A DNA stretch of 64,000 bases, from the NCBI RefSeq assembly GCF_028656935.1, contig NZ_JAMDGZ010000058.1, positions 1 through 64,000 of the forward strand. The letters are read 5' to 3'. The translations under genes and the position numbers were made by a program. Positions 26,019 to 35,037 of this stretch are shown here, piece by piece. Position 1 is the stretch's first letter; every line of letters starts with the position of its first letter. Below the pieces are notes generated by a model that saw only the letters and a program-made list of their open reading frames with translations, made no database searches and was not told where the DNA came from. The stretch comes from Pseudomonas rubra (GTDB lineage: Bacteria; Pseudomonadota; Gammaproteobacteria; Pseudomonadales; Pseudomonadaceae).

Positions 26019-26978
26019 ATGCAAATTGCCCTGGCCCCGATGGAGGGGCTGGTCGACGACATTCTTCGCGACGTTCTGACCCAGGTCGGCGGTATCGACT
26101 GGTGTGTCACCGAATTCATTCGGGTCTGCGACCGCTTGTTGCCGGCAGCCACCTTCGAAAAGCTCGCACCGGAGCTGAGCCAGGGCGCCCAGACGGCGGC
26201 CGGGGTGCCGTTGCGTGTGCAGTTGCTGGGCTCTGACCCGGTGTGCCTGGCCGAGAATGCGGTGCTGGCCTGTGAGCTGGGTGCGCCGGTGATCGATCTC
26301 AACTTCGGCTGCCCGGCCAAGACCGTGAACAAGTCGCGGGGCGGGGCGGTGCTGCTCAAGGAGCCGGAGCTGCTGCACGCGATCTTGCGTGAAGTGCGCC
26401 GCGCGGTGCCTGCGCATATCCCGGTGACGGCCAAGATGCGCCTGGGTTTCGACAGCCCTGATGGCGCCCTGGACTGCGCCCGCGCCCTGGCCGAAGGTGG
26501 CGCCGAGCAGTTGGTGGTGCACGCGCGGACCAAGGTCGACGGCTACAAGCCACCCGCCCATTGGGAATGGGTGGCGCGGGTGCAGGAGGTGGTCAAGGTA
26601 CCGGTGTATGCCAACGGCGAGGTCTGGACCCTGGAGGACTGGCGGCGTTGCCGCGAAGTCAGCGGTGTTGAAGACATCATGCTGGGGCGTGGCCTGGTTT
26701 CGCGTCCGGACCTTGCCCGGCAGATCGCCGCTGAACGTGATGGTGTCGAGTTCGTGCCGATGGACTGGCAGAGCTTGTTGCCGTTGATCCAGGATTTCTG
26801 GGGCCAGGCTCGGGCGCAGATGACCCCGCGCCAGGCGCCAGGGCGCTTGAAGCAATGGGTGGCGATGCTGACCCGCACCTACCCTGAAGCGGTGGCGCTG
26901 TTTACCGAGTTACGCCGGGAAACCGACTGTGACCGGGTCGGGCAGTTGATCGGTGTACCGGTCAGTGAGGCGGCCTGA
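26019..26978 (+). CDS. dusC: tRNA-dihydrouridine synthase C
   Basis: FMN-dependent reductase of tRNA uridines (319 aa). LAPMEGLVDDILR starts the TIM barrel; the catalytic Cys is in NFGCPAKTVNKSRGGAVLL; QLLGSDP, TAKMRLGF and HARTKVDGYKPPAHWEW mark FMN and tRNA contacts. The ATG at 26019 is family-like; another at 26010 is possible. The DusC subtype assignment rests on overall resemblance. Confidence 0.9.
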   Translation: MQIALAPMEGLVDDILRDVLTQVGGIDWCVTEFIRVCDRLLPAATFEKLAPELSQGAQTAAGVPLRVQLLGSDPVCLAENAVLACELGAPVIDLNFGCPAKTVNKSRGGAVLLKEPELLHAILREVRRAVPAHIPVTAKMRLGFDSPDGALDCARALAEGGAEQLVVHARTKVDGYKPPAHWEWVARVQEVVKVPVYANGEVWTLEDWRRCREVSGVEDIMLGRGLVSRPDLARQIAAERDGVEFVPMDWQSLLPLIQDFWGQARAQMTPRQAPGRLKQWVAMLTRTYPEAVALFTELRRETDCDRVGQLIGVPVSEAA

Positions 26979-26997
26979 AAAAATTTTTGCAGGGTTG

Positions 26998-27025
26998 CTT
27001 GAAAAGCAGGCGAGGGTCCTTATCT
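26998..27025 (+). promoter_or_regulatory. Sigma32 heat-shock promoter of ibpA
   Basis: CTTGAAA (26998-27004), a 13-base spacer and CCTTATCT (27018-27025) match the sigma32 consensus CTTGAAA/CCCCATNT at 13 of 14 and all but two positions respectively. It lies about 70 bases before the small heat-shock gene. Confidence 0.75.
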
Positions 27026-27068
27026 AGGGAGTACGCGATGCCGAAGTCGGGTCGCGCTACTACACAAC

Positions 27069-27086
27069 CTCGCTGATTTTCAGGAG
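27069..27086 (+). promoter_or_regulatory. ROSE-type RNA thermometer of ibpA
   Basis: The leader hairpin pairs CUC (27069-27071) with GAG (27084-27086) and CUG (27073-27075) with CAG (27081-27083), leaving G27072 bulged opposite the Shine-Dalgarno AGGAG. The left arm contains UCGCU, matching the ROSE motif U(U/C)GCU. Short ROSE-like thermometers are known for Pseudomonas ibpA. Melting at high temperature would free the ribosome site 7 bases before the ATG. Confidence 0.8.
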
Positions 27087-27093
27087 ATGTACC

Positions 27094-27540
27094 ATGACTA
27101 CTGCTTTTTCTCTGGCTCCACTGTTCCGTCATTCCGTAGGTTTCGACCGTTTCAATGATTTGTTCGAATCTGCGGCGCGTAATGAGGCGGGTAGCAGCTA
27201 CCCTCCCTACAACGTTGAAAAACATGGCGAAGACCACTATCGAATCGTCGTTGCTGCGGCAGGTTTCCAGGAGCAGGATCTGGACCTGCAAGTGGAAAAA
27301 GGCGTCTTGACCGTGACTGGCGGCAAGCGTGACAGCAACGCTGAAAGCGTTACCTATCTGCATCAGGGCATTGCCCAGCGGGCGTTCAAGTTGTCGTTCC
27401 GCTTGGCTGACCATATCGAGGTCAAGGCGGCTGGTTTGGCCAATGGGCTGCTCAGCATCGACCTGCTGAGGATTGTGCCGGAAGAGGCCAAGGCCAAGCG
27501 GATCCCGATCAATGGGGATGGCAAGCCTGCTCTGAATTGA
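27094..27540 (+). CDS. ibpA: Small heat-shock protein (IbpA/Hsp20)
   Basis: ATP-independent holdase chaperone (148 aa). The alpha-crystallin domain runs from about 40 to 130 (PPYNVEKHGEDHYRIVVAAAGF, QEQDLDLQVEKGVLTVTGGK, LANGLLSIDL), with a short N-terminal arm (FRHSVGFDRFNDLFES). The usual C-terminal I-x-I motif is present as RIPIN. It is controlled by a sigma32 promoter and a ROSE thermometer and ends at a strong terminator. Confidence 0.95.
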   Translation: MTTAFSLAPLFRHSVGFDRFNDLFESAARNEAGSSYPPYNVEKHGEDHYRIVVAAAGFQEQDLDLQVEKGVLTVTGGKRDSNAESVTYLHQGIAQRAFKLSFRLADHIEVKAAGLANGLLSIDLLRIVPEEAKAKRIPINGDGKPALN

Positions 27541-27556
27541 TTGTTGTTTTGGATGA

Positions 27557-27579
27557 GGGCACCTTCGGGTGCCCTTTTT
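27557..27579 (+). terminator. Terminator of ibpA
   Basis: GGGCACC-TTCG-GGTGCCC with a tetraloop of the stable UUCG class, followed by TTTTTA. Confidence 0.95.
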
Positions 27580-27608
27580 ATTGCTTTATTTTGGGCTTGC
27601 ATGACTCA

Positions 27609-27678
27609 GTGGGAGCGGGCTTGCCCCGCGATTCGATTTGGCAGGCAGAATGCTATCGCGGGGCAAGCCCGCTCCTAC
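27609..27678. repeat. REP palindrome pair (GCGGGCTTGCCCCGC type)
   Basis: Inverted arms 27609-27632 and 27655-27678 between convergent ibpA and the GGDEF/EAL gene, with one mismatch near the outer end. Confidence 0.9.
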
Positions 27679-27690
27679 ATTTTCGCTGTT

Positions 27691-30600
27691 TCAGTATCCC
27701 GCCGGCGCTTCAAGCAATAACGCCCGAAACTCCCCCAGCGGCAACGGTCGGCTGTGCAGGTACCCCTGGTACAAGTGGCAGCCCAGCCGCTCAAGAAACT
27801 CCAGCTGCTCCGACAATTCCACCCCTTCGGCAATCACCGCCAGGTCCAGGCTGCGGGCCATGGCGACGATGGCGCGGACGATTTCGGCGTCGTTGGGGTC
27901 CAGCGGGGCGTCGCGGACGAAGGATTGGTCGATCTTCAGGGCGTCCACCGGCAGGCGTTTGAGGTAGGTCAGCGAGGAGTAGCCGGTACCAAAGTCATCC
28001 ATGGCAAAGCTGACGCCAAACGTCTTGAGTTCGCGCATTTTGCTGATGGTGTCTTCCAGGTTCTGGATGACGATGCCTTCGGTGATTTCCAGCTTGAGGA
28101 TCTTGTGCGGCAGGCGGAAGTCGTCGAGGCTGCGCATTACCCGTTCCACGAAGTCGTTCTGGCGGAACTGCCGCGGGCTGATGTTCACGCACAGGCTGAA
28201 GTCATCGCCATCGATCAGCCCGTCGCGCAGCATGCCGGCACAGGCATCGCAGGCTTCGTCGAGGATCCAGCTGCCCACTTCAAGGATCAGCCCGCTTTCT
28301 TCCAGAACCTGGATGAACTGTGCCGGTGGCTGCTGGCCCAGTTGCGGGTGGTGCCAGCGCAACAGCACTTCGGCGCCGACGATGCGATTGTCGCGGGCGT
28401 CGACCTGGGGCTGGAAGTGCAGGGCCAGTTCGCCGCGGGCCAGGGCAAGGCGTAGGTCGTTTTCCATGCGCAGGCGCTCGCTGGCGGCCTTTTGCATGGT
28501 GGTGTGGAACATTTGCGTGGTGTTGCGCCCGGAATCCTTGGCCCGGTACAGGGCGATGTCGGCGCGCTTGAGCAAGTCGGCCGGGGTCGAGCCGTGGTCG
28601 GGAATCAGCGCCATGCCGATGCTGGGGGTGACCTGCAGGCGCTGGCCGTCCAGCGACATCGGTTCGGCCAGCAGTTCACGCAGGGTGTCTGCCAGTTCGC
28701 GGACCTTTTCCGTGACCTCCTCGCGGCTGCCTTCCAGGCCGCTGAGCAATACCACGAATTCATCGCCGCCCAGGCGTGCGACGGTGTCTTCCAGGCGCAC
28801 GCTGGCTTCCAGGCGCGCGGTGATGATTTTCAGCACCGTGTCGCCGACCGGATGGCCAAGGGAATCGTTGATGTGCTTGAAGTGATCGAGGTCGAGGAAC
28901 AGCAGGGCGCCGCGCAGGTTGTGACGCTTGAGCAGGGCGATCTGCTGGCTCAGGCGGTCCATCAGCAGGGCGCGGTTGGGCAGGTTGGTCAGCGGGTCGT
29001 GGTAGGCCAGGTGGCGGATTTGCGCCTGGGCGTTCTTCAGCTGGCTGACGTCGCGGGCGGTGAGCAGCAGGCACTCGGTTTCGTTGAGGTTGATCGGCTC
29101 GATCGACACTTCGACGGTGAGAATGTCGCCGCGCTTGTTGCGTCCGAGCATTTCCCGGTGGTGCACCCGGCCTTTGTCCTGGAACTCGTTGAGCAGTGCG
29201 GCGCGTTGCTTGTCGTCGGCCCAGATGCCGATGTCGTGCACGGTCTGGCCGATCACTTCGGCGGCGTTGTAGCCGGTCAGGCGGCAGAAGCCATCGTTGA
29301 CTTCCAGGTAGCGACCGCTGTCGCGCTCGGTGATGGTGATGGCGTCGGGGCTTGAGTGAAAGGCCTTGGCGAACTTTTCTTCACTGGCCTTGAGCGCCGC
29401 TTCAGCACGCTGCTGCTGGGTGATGTCGCGCAGGGTGGTGACGCTGCAGGGCTGGTTGTCGACCTTGATCAGGCGGCTGGATATCACGCAGGTCAGCGGC
29501 TGGCCGTCCTTGTGATTGACCACTACGGCAACGTTGTTCAGGGCCTGGTCGCGGATCACCCGCTCGATGCGCCGGGCGCGTTCGGCCGACTCGGCCCACA
29601 GGCCAATCTGTTCGGCGGTGTTGCCCAATACCTGTTCGGCGTTCCAGCCAAACACCTGGGTAAAAGCCGGGTTGATCTCGATGAACTGGCCGTTGTCCTG
29701 GCGGGTGACGCAAATCGGGTCGGGGCTGGCCTGGAACAGGCTGGCGAATTTTTCTTCGGAGCTGGTCAGGCGTTGTTCGCGTTCGACCTGCTCGGTGATG
29801 TCCAGCAGGGTGCCAGCCATGCGCAGCGGATTGCCTTGTTCATCGCGGTACAGCCGGGCGCGGCTTTCGATAAAGCGCGAGCTGCCGTCTTCCATCTGGA
29901 TGCGGTAGGTGATCTGGTAATTGCCGGCCGGGCCTTCGCGCAGGCTGCGATAGGCCTGGCGCATGGTGCTGCGCTCCATTTCCGGCACGCCTTCGAAGAA
30001 TGACTCGAAGGATTCGTGAAAGGGCACAGGCTCAAGGCCGTGCAGTTCGGCCGCTCGCGCCGAGCCGTAGAGCATGCCGCTGGGAATGTGCCAGTCCCAG
30101 GTGCCCAATTGCGCCGAATCCAGGGCCAGGTCCAGGCGCTCCTGGCTGTCTTTGAGCGCTTGTTCTGCGCGTTTGTGTTCGCTGGTATCGACGAAGGTGC
30201 TGAGCAGGTAGGCGATGCCTTCGAGCTCGATGTTCTGGGTGCAGAGTATGCCGTCGTGGATTTCACCGCTGCTGCCGCGAAACTGCACTTCGAGGGTGAC
30301 CGGGCCGCTGGTCCCGCTGGTTGCCGCCAGTACCTGCTGGCGCTGCTGGGGGTGTACCCACAGGCCCAGCTCCACGGTGCTCTTGTTGACGATCTGGTGG
30401 CCTGGCCAGCCGAGGATGTTCTCGAAGTGCTGGTTGACCTCGTAGATCATGCCGTCGGCGCGGCGGGTTAGCAGAATGACGTTGGGGCTCAGGTGAAAGA
30501 GTGTGGCGAAGCGCTTTTCCGAGTTGATCAGCGCCGATTCGCGTTCACGCTGGCGGGTGATCTCGCGGATCACCCCGACCATCTGTCGCCGGCCGTTGGG

Positions 30601-30987
30601 GTCCTTGGTCATACTGCCGTTGATTTCCAGCCAGTGCAGGCTGCCGTCGGGCCAGCGAATGCGATGGCGCAGGGCCTGCTCCACCGGCTCGCCATTGACC
30701 ACCGCATGAAACGCCTGCAGGGCGCGCGGGCGGTCTTCCATGGGCACCAGCTCCAAGTAGTCCAGGTCATTGGGCAGGGGCTGGTGCGGATCAAAACCAA
30801 ACAGGGCCTGGGTACCGCGTGACCAACTGATCTGGCCGGTTTCGACATCCCAGAACCAGGCGCCCAGGCGCGCACCGTTAAGCGCCGCCAGCAGTTGCGG
30901 GGCGTTTTCCCAGGTTTGCTCCGATTCCTGGGGGTCCGCCGCATGGATTCGAAGCATGCGCGGGAAGCGGTTTGCTGATTTGGGCAT
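27691..30987 (-). CDS. Multi-PAS GGDEF-EAL protein (c-di-GMP turnover)
   Basis: A 1098-aa soluble sensor without evident membrane segments. Five PAS-type modules occupy about residues 25-665, each ending in a linker such as REITRQRERE or DITEQVEREQ. The GGDEF domain has an intact motif GGDEF at about 741-745 and a product-inhibition site RLED five residues before it. The EAL domain has EVLLRW (about 870), and DDFGTGYSSLTYLKRLPVDALKID, so phosphodiesterase residues are kept. It could make and degrade c-di-GMP; the net activity is not predictable. A start at 30957 is also possible. Confidence 0.93.
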   Translation of the reverse strand: MPKSANRFPRMLRIHAADPQESEQTWENAPQLLAALNGARLGAWFWDVETGQISWSRGTQALFGFDPHQPLPNDLDYLELVPMEDRPRALQAFHAVVNGEPVEQALRHRIRWPDGSLHWLEINGSMTKDPNGRRQMVGVIREITRQRERESALINSEKRFATLFHLSPNVILLTRRADGMIYEVNQHFENILGWPGHQIVNKSTVELGLWVHPQQRQQVLAATSGTSGPVTLEVQFRGSSGEIHDGILCTQNIELEGIAYLLSTFVDTSEHKRAEQALKDSQERLDLALDSAQLGTWDWHIPSGMLYGSARAAELHGLEPVPFHESFESFFEGVPEMERSTMRQAYRSLREGPAGNYQITYRIQMEDGSSRFIESRARLYRDEQGNPLRMAGTLLDITEQVEREQRLTSSEEKFASLFQASPDPICVTRQDNGQFIEINPAFTQVFGWNAEQVLGNTAEQIGLWAESAERARRIERVIRDQALNNVAVVVNHKDGQPLTCVISSRLIKVDNQPCSVTTLRDITQQQRAEAALKASEEKFAKAFHSSPDAITITERDSGRYLEVNDGFCRLTGYNAAEVIGQTVHDIGIWADDKQRAALLNEFQDKGRVHHREMLGRNKRGDILTVEVSIEPINLNETECLLLTARDVSQLKNAQAQIRHLAYHDPLTNLPNRALLMDRLSQQIALLKRHNLRGALLFLDLDHFKHINDSLGHPVGDTVLKIITARLEASVRLEDTVARLGGDEFVVLLSGLEGSREEVTEKVRELADTLRELLAEPMSLDGQRLQVTPSIGMALIPDHGSTPADLLKRADIALYRAKDSGRNTTQMFHTTMQKAASERLRMENDLRLALARGELALHFQPQVDARDNRIVGAEVLLRWHHPQLGQQPPAQFIQVLEESGLILEVGSWILDEACDACAGMLRDGLIDGDDFSLCVNISPRQFRQNDFVERVMRSLDDFRLPHKILKLEITEGIVIQNLEDTISKMRELKTFGVSFAMDDFGTGYSSLTYLKRLPVDALKIDQSFVRDAPLDPNDAEIVRAIVAMARSLDLAVIAEGVELSEQLEFLERLGCHLYQGYLHSRPLPLGEFRALLLEAPAGY

Positions 30988-31056
30988 CGATACCAGACCT
31001 TTGGCAGATAACGCGTCCTTGAGCGGGCAGGCTTGCCCGGGTGTTACCTCAATTGT

Positions 31057-31932
31057 TCAAGGGGCTGCATGGCTGTCGAGCAATGCCATAAAGGCCCGGG
31101 CGGCATTCGATAGCGTTCGTTCGGTGTGCAGAATGTAGCCTAGCTGGCGTGATAGCTGTATGCCCGGCAAGGCGATGGGCGCCACCTGCTCATCGAGCAT
31201 AGTACGTGGCAGCACGCTCCATGCCAGGCCGATGGAAACCATCATCTTGATGGTTTCCAGGTAGTTGGTGCTCATTGCGATGTTCGGTGTCAGGCCCTGG
31301 GCTTCGAACAGGCGCTGGACAATATGGTGGGTGAAGGTGTTGCCGCCCGGGAAAACCGCCGGATGGTGGGCAATATCGGCCAGGCTCACCGCACCTTTGC
31401 GTGCCAGCGGGTGTTCGGGGGCGGCGACGAAGTCCAGGGCGTCGTCCCATACCGGTACGGCGCGTACTAGATGGTGTGGTTCCGGGGCAAGGGTGATCAC
31501 CGCTATTTCTGCTCGGCCATGGAGGATTTCTTCGTAGGCCACTTCCGAGTCGAGAAACTGAATATCCAGCGCTACCGCCGGGTACTGGCGGGTAAAGGCC
31601 CTCAACAACGGCGGCAGGCGGTGCAGGCCAATGTGGTGGCTGGTCGCAAGCGTCAAGCGCCCGCTGACTTCACCGGTGAGGTTGGTCAGGGCCCGGCGGG
31701 TGTCGTCCAGTACGTTGAGGATCTGGTAGGCGCGCGGCAACAAGGCGCGTCCGGCCTCTGTCAGGTTGACCTCGCGACCGAGGCGGTCGAACAGGCGCAC
31801 GTCCAGTTGTTGCTCAAGGCCGGCGATGCGTTTGCTGATCGCAGGCTGGGTCAGGTGCAGGCGTTCGCCGGCCCCGGAAAAGCTGCCCGTCTCGGCAATG
31901 GCAATAAAGGCATTGAGGTTAGCCAGGTCCAC
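31057..31932 (-). CDS. LysR-family regulator divergent from leuC
   Basis: A 291-aa LysR-type regulator with N-terminal winged HTH (LNAFIAIAETGSFSGAGERLHLTQPAISKRIAGLEQQL) and a periplasmic-binding-like effector domain. It is transcribed away from leuC with 130 bases between, and a T-N11-A box lies in that gap. It is the likely regulator of leuCD and itself, with a leucine-pathway metabolite as candidate co-inducer (inference). Confidence 0.9.
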   Translation of the reverse strand: MDLANLNAFIAIAETGSFSGAGERLHLTQPAISKRIAGLEQQLDVRLFDRLGREVNLTEAGRALLPRAYQILNVLDDTRRALTNLTGEVSGRLTLATSHHIGLHRLPPLLRAFTRQYPAVALDIQFLDSEVAYEEILHGRAEIAVITLAPEPHHLVRAVPVWDDALDFVAAPEHPLARKGAVSLADIAHHPAVFPGGNTFTHHIVQRLFEAQGLTPNIAMSTNYLETIKMMVSIGLAWSVLPRTMLDEQVAPIALPGIQLSRQLGYILHTERTLSNAARAFMALLDSHAAP

Positions 31933-31950
31933 TGCTCGAATTCCTTTTGG

Positions 31951-31965
31951 TTATCCAAAGCATAA
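31951..31965. promoter_or_regulatory. LysR-type T-N11-A box
   Basis: TTATCCAAAGCATAA is an inverted repeat TTAT-N7-ATAA with the T-N11-A spacing of LysR-type binding sites, 18 bases before the lysR start and about 100 bases before leuC. Confidence 0.55.
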
Positions 31966-32062
31966 AAATTATGAATTTGAGTTATTCAATCTACCGGCAT
32001 AGCATCGTCCGTACAAGCCAAGGGGTTATTGGCATAGAAAGACGCTGATGAGGAACAGTCTG

Positions 32063-33496
32063 ATGGCCGGCAAAACGCTTTACGACAAGCTCTGGGATTC
32101 GCATTTGGTCAAGCAGCGCGACGATGGTTCGGCGCTGATCTACATCGACCGTCACATCATCCACGAAGTGACGTCGCCGCAAGCCTTTGAAGGCCTGCGC
32201 CTGGCCAACCGCAAACCCTGGCGCATCGATGCCAACATTGCCACGCCTGATCACAACGTGCCGACCACTCCCGAGCGCAAGGGCGGGATCGACGCCATTG
32301 TCGACCAGGTTTCGCGTTTGCAGGTTCAGACCCTCGATGAAAACTGTGACGAGTATGGCATCGTCGAATTCAAGATGAATGACGTGCGTCAGGGCATCGT
32401 CCACGTCATCGGCCCGGAGCAGGGCGCAACCTTGCCCGGCATGACCGTGGTCTGCGGCGACTCGCACACCTCGACCCACGGCGCGTTCGGCGCCTTGGCC
32501 CATGGCATCGGCACTTCCGAGGTCGAGCACGTGCTGGCGACCCAGTGCCTGGTGGCCAAGAAGATGAAAAACATGCTGGTGCGCGTCGAAGGCACATTGC
32601 CGTTCGGTGTCACCGCCAAGGACATCGTCCTCGCCGTGATTGGCAAGATCGGCACTGCCGGCGGCAACGGCCATGCCATGGAGTTCGCCGGCAGCGCCAT
32701 CCGCGAATTGTCGGTCGAAGGCCGCATGACCATCTGCAACATGTCTATCGAGGCCGGTGCCCGGGTCGGCCTGGTGGCCACCGATGAAAAAACTGTCGCC
32801 TACGTCAAGGGTCGCCCTTATGCGCCCAAAAACGAGCATTGGGCGCAAGCGGTCGAAGCCTGGAAAGACCTGGTATCCGACGCCGATGCGGTGTTTGACA
32901 CGGTGATCGAGCTGGACGCTGCGCAGATCAAACCGCAGGTCAGTTGGGGTACTTCGCCGGAGATGGTTTTGGCCGTCGACCAGCGCGTGCCGGACCCGGC
33001 TGCCGAAGCCGACCTGGTCAAGCGCGGCTCCATCGAACGTGCCTTGAAGTACATGGGCCTGAGCGCCAACCAGGCGATCACCGACATCCAGCTCGACCGG
33101 GTGTTCATCGGCTCCTGCACCAACTCGCGCATCGAAGACCTGCGCGCCGCCGCTGAAATCGCCAAGGGCCGTAAGGTGGCCGCGACCATCAAGCAGGCGA
33201 TCGTGGTACCGGGCTCGGGCCTGGTCAAGGCCCAGGCTGAACAGGAAGGCCTGGACAAGATTTTCCTTGCGGCGGGCTTTGAGTGGCGTGAACCGGGTTG
33301 CTCGATGTGCCTGGCGATGAACCCCGACCGCCTGGAGAGTGGCGAGCATTGCGCCTCCACCTCCAACCGCAACTTTGAAGGGCGCCAGGGCGCCGGTGGC
33401 CGTACCCACCTGGTGAGCCCGGCGATGGCCGCCGCCGCTGCCGTTACTGGCCGTTTTGTCGATGTACGCGAGTTGATCCAAGGGAGCGCAGCATGA
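32063..33496 (+). CDS. leuC: 3-isopropylmalate dehydratase large subunit
   Basis: Aconitase-family [4Fe-4S] isomerase subunit of leucine biosynthesis (477 aa). Cluster cysteines are in FIGSCTNSR and CSMCLAMNPD; CGDSHTSTHGAFG is the family signature. ATG 32063 (MAGKTLYDKLWDSHLV) is the usual start, behind AGGAA. The stop overlaps leuD by four bases (ATGA). Confidence 0.97.
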   Translation: MAGKTLYDKLWDSHLVKQRDDGSALIYIDRHIIHEVTSPQAFEGLRLANRKPWRIDANIATPDHNVPTTPERKGGIDAIVDQVSRLQVQTLDENCDEYGIVEFKMNDVRQGIVHVIGPEQGATLPGMTVVCGDSHTSTHGAFGALAHGIGTSEVEHVLATQCLVAKKMKNMLVRVEGTLPFGVTAKDIVLAVIGKIGTAGGNGHAMEFAGSAIRELSVEGRMTICNMSIEAGARVGLVATDEKTVAYVKGRPYAPKNEHWAQAVEAWKDLVSDADAVFDTVIELDAAQIKPQVSWGTSPEMVLAVDQRVPDPAAEADLVKRGSIERALKYMGLSANQAITDIQLDRVFIGSCTNSRIEDLRAAAEIAKGRKVAATIKQAIVVPGSGLVKAQAEQEGLDKIFLAAGFEWREPGCSMCLAMNPDRLESGEHCASTSNRNFEGRQGAGGRTHLVSPAMAAAAAVTGRFVDVRELIQGSAA

Positions 33497-34137
33497 AAGC
33501 CTTTACCCAGCACACCGGCCTCGTCGCGCCATTGGACCGTGCCAACGTCGACACCGACCAGATCATTCCCAAGCAGTTCTTGAAGTCGATCAAGCGCACC
33601 GGCTTTGGCCCCAACCTGTTCGACGAGTGGCGCTACCTGGATGTCGGCCAGCCGTACCAGGACAACAGCAAGCGCCCGCAGAACGCGGATTTCGTGCTGA
33701 ACCACGCGCGTTATCAAGGTGCCAGCGTGTTGCTCGCCCGTGAGAACTTCGGTTGCGGCTCAAGCCGTGAACATGCGCCCTGGGCCCTGGAAGAATACGG
33801 CTTTCGCAGCATTATCGCGCCGAGCTACGCCGACATCTTCTTCAACAACAGTTTCAAGAACGGTTTGCTGCCGATCATCCTCAGCGAGCAGGAAGTCGAT
33901 GAGTTGTTCAAGCAGGTCGAAGCCGAGCCTGGCTATCAGTTGAGCGTGGACCTGCAGGCGCAGACCGTGACCCGTCCGGACGGCAAGGTGCTGAGCTTCG
34001 AGATCGACGCGTTTCGCAAACACTGCCTGCTCAATGGCCTGGATGACATCGGCCTGACCTTGCAGGATGGTGATGCGATTGCTGCGTTTGAGGTCAAGCA
34101 CCGGGCGAGTCAGCCGTGGTTGTTTCGTGACGTTTGA
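33493..34137 (+). CDS. leuD: 3-isopropylmalate dehydratase small subunit
   Basis: Swivelling-domain partner of LeuC (214 aa). NFGCGSSREHAPWAL is the substrate-binding signature, and DTDQIIPKQFLKSI the N-terminal block. It is translationally coupled to leuC. Confidence 0.97.
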   Translation: MKAFTQHTGLVAPLDRANVDTDQIIPKQFLKSIKRTGFGPNLFDEWRYLDVGQPYQDNSKRPQNADFVLNHARYQGASVLLARENFGCGSSREHAPWALEEYGFRSIIAPSYADIFFNNSFKNGLLPIILSEQEVDELFKQVEAEPGYQLSVDLQAQTVTRPDGKVLSFEIDAFRKHCLLNGLDDIGLTLQDGDAIAAFEVKHRASQPWLFRDV

Positions 34138-34145
34138 TTGAGCTG

Positions 34146-34197
34146 ATCGCGGGGCAAGCCCGCTCCCACAGAGGTAGGAGCGGGCTTGCCCCGCGAT
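34146..34197. repeat. REP palindrome pair (GCGGGCTTGCCCCGC type)
   Basis: Inverted arms 34146-34169 and 34175-34197 separated by 5 bases, between leuD and the methyltransferase gene. It may modulate downstream expression inside the leu cluster. Confidence 0.9.
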
Positions 34198-34219
34198 AAT
34201 AAGGCCCCAGGAGATATCA

Positions 34220-34984
34220 ATGACCAGCACCACCCATAAGGATGTCGTCCAGCGCCAGTTCGGCGAGCAGGCCAGCGCCTACCTGAGCAGCGCCGTGCAT
34301 GCCCAGGGCAGTGAGTTCGCCCTGTTGCAGGCAGAGCTTGCCGGCCAAGGTCGCGCGCGTTTGCTGGACCTTGGCTGTGGCGCTGGCCATGTGAGTTTTC
34401 ACGTTGCCCCGCTGGTGCGTGAAGTGGTGGCCTACGACTTGTCGCAGCAGATGCTCGATGTGGTCGCCGCCGCTGCCACCGAGCGCGGCTTCGAGAACAT
34501 TGTCACCCAGCGTGGCGCCGCCGAGCGCCTGCCATTTGCCGATGGATCGTTCGACTTTGTCTTCAGCCGCTACTCGGCGCACCACTGGAGCGACCTGGGC
34601 CTGGCCCTGAGGGAAGTGCGCCGGGTGCTCAAGCCTGGGGGCGTGGCCGCGTTCATCGACGTGATGTCGCCGGGCAGCCCGCTGCTCGACACCTACTTGC
34701 AGAGCGTCGAAGTTTTGCGCGATACCAGCCATGTACGCGATTACTCGGCCAGTGAATGGTTGCAGCAGGTCAGCGAAGCCGGCCTGTTCACCCGCAGCCA
34801 CAGCCGTCAGCGCTTGCGCCTGGAGTACCGCTCCTGGGTCGAGCGCATGCGCACTCCCGAGGTGATGCGTGGCGCCATTCGCCAATTGCAGCAGGCGATG
34901 GGCGAAGAAGTACGGCAGTATTACCAGATTGAAGCCGATGGCTCGTTCAGCACCGATGTCGTGGTGCTCTGGGCCGAACGCTAG
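34220..34984 (+). CDS. Class I SAM-dependent methyltransferase
   Basis: A 254-aa UbiE/YafE-like methyltransferase. The SAM site shows motif I LLDLGCGAGHVSFHVA, acidic residue VVAYDLSQQML and post-I ERLPFADGSFDFVFSRYSAHHW. GGAG precedes the ATG. It sits between leuD and leuB in the same direction; there is no known leucine-pathway methylation, so the link is positional. Confidence 0.88.
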   Translation: MTSTTHKDVVQRQFGEQASAYLSSAVHAQGSEFALLQAELAGQGRARLLDLGCGAGHVSFHVAPLVREVVAYDLSQQMLDVVAAAATERGFENIVTQRGAAERLPFADGSFDFVFSRYSAHHWSDLGLALREVRRVLKPGGVAAFIDVMSPGSPLLDTYLQSVEVLRDTSHVRDYSASEWLQQVSEAGLFTRSHSRQRLRLEYRSWVERMRTPEVMRGAIRQLQQAMGEEVRQYYQIEADGSFSTDVVVLWAER

Positions 34985-35037
34985 GTTTTTTCCGGCAGGC
35001 CAACAGGGCGTGCCGCTTGAATTGAATAGAGGAACGC

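Noticed and set aside
31991..33481. 496-aa open frame antisense to leuC
   Set aside because: Same cause: leuC on the plus strand is certain and the antisense product has a compositionally odd His/Gly/Val-rich sequence.
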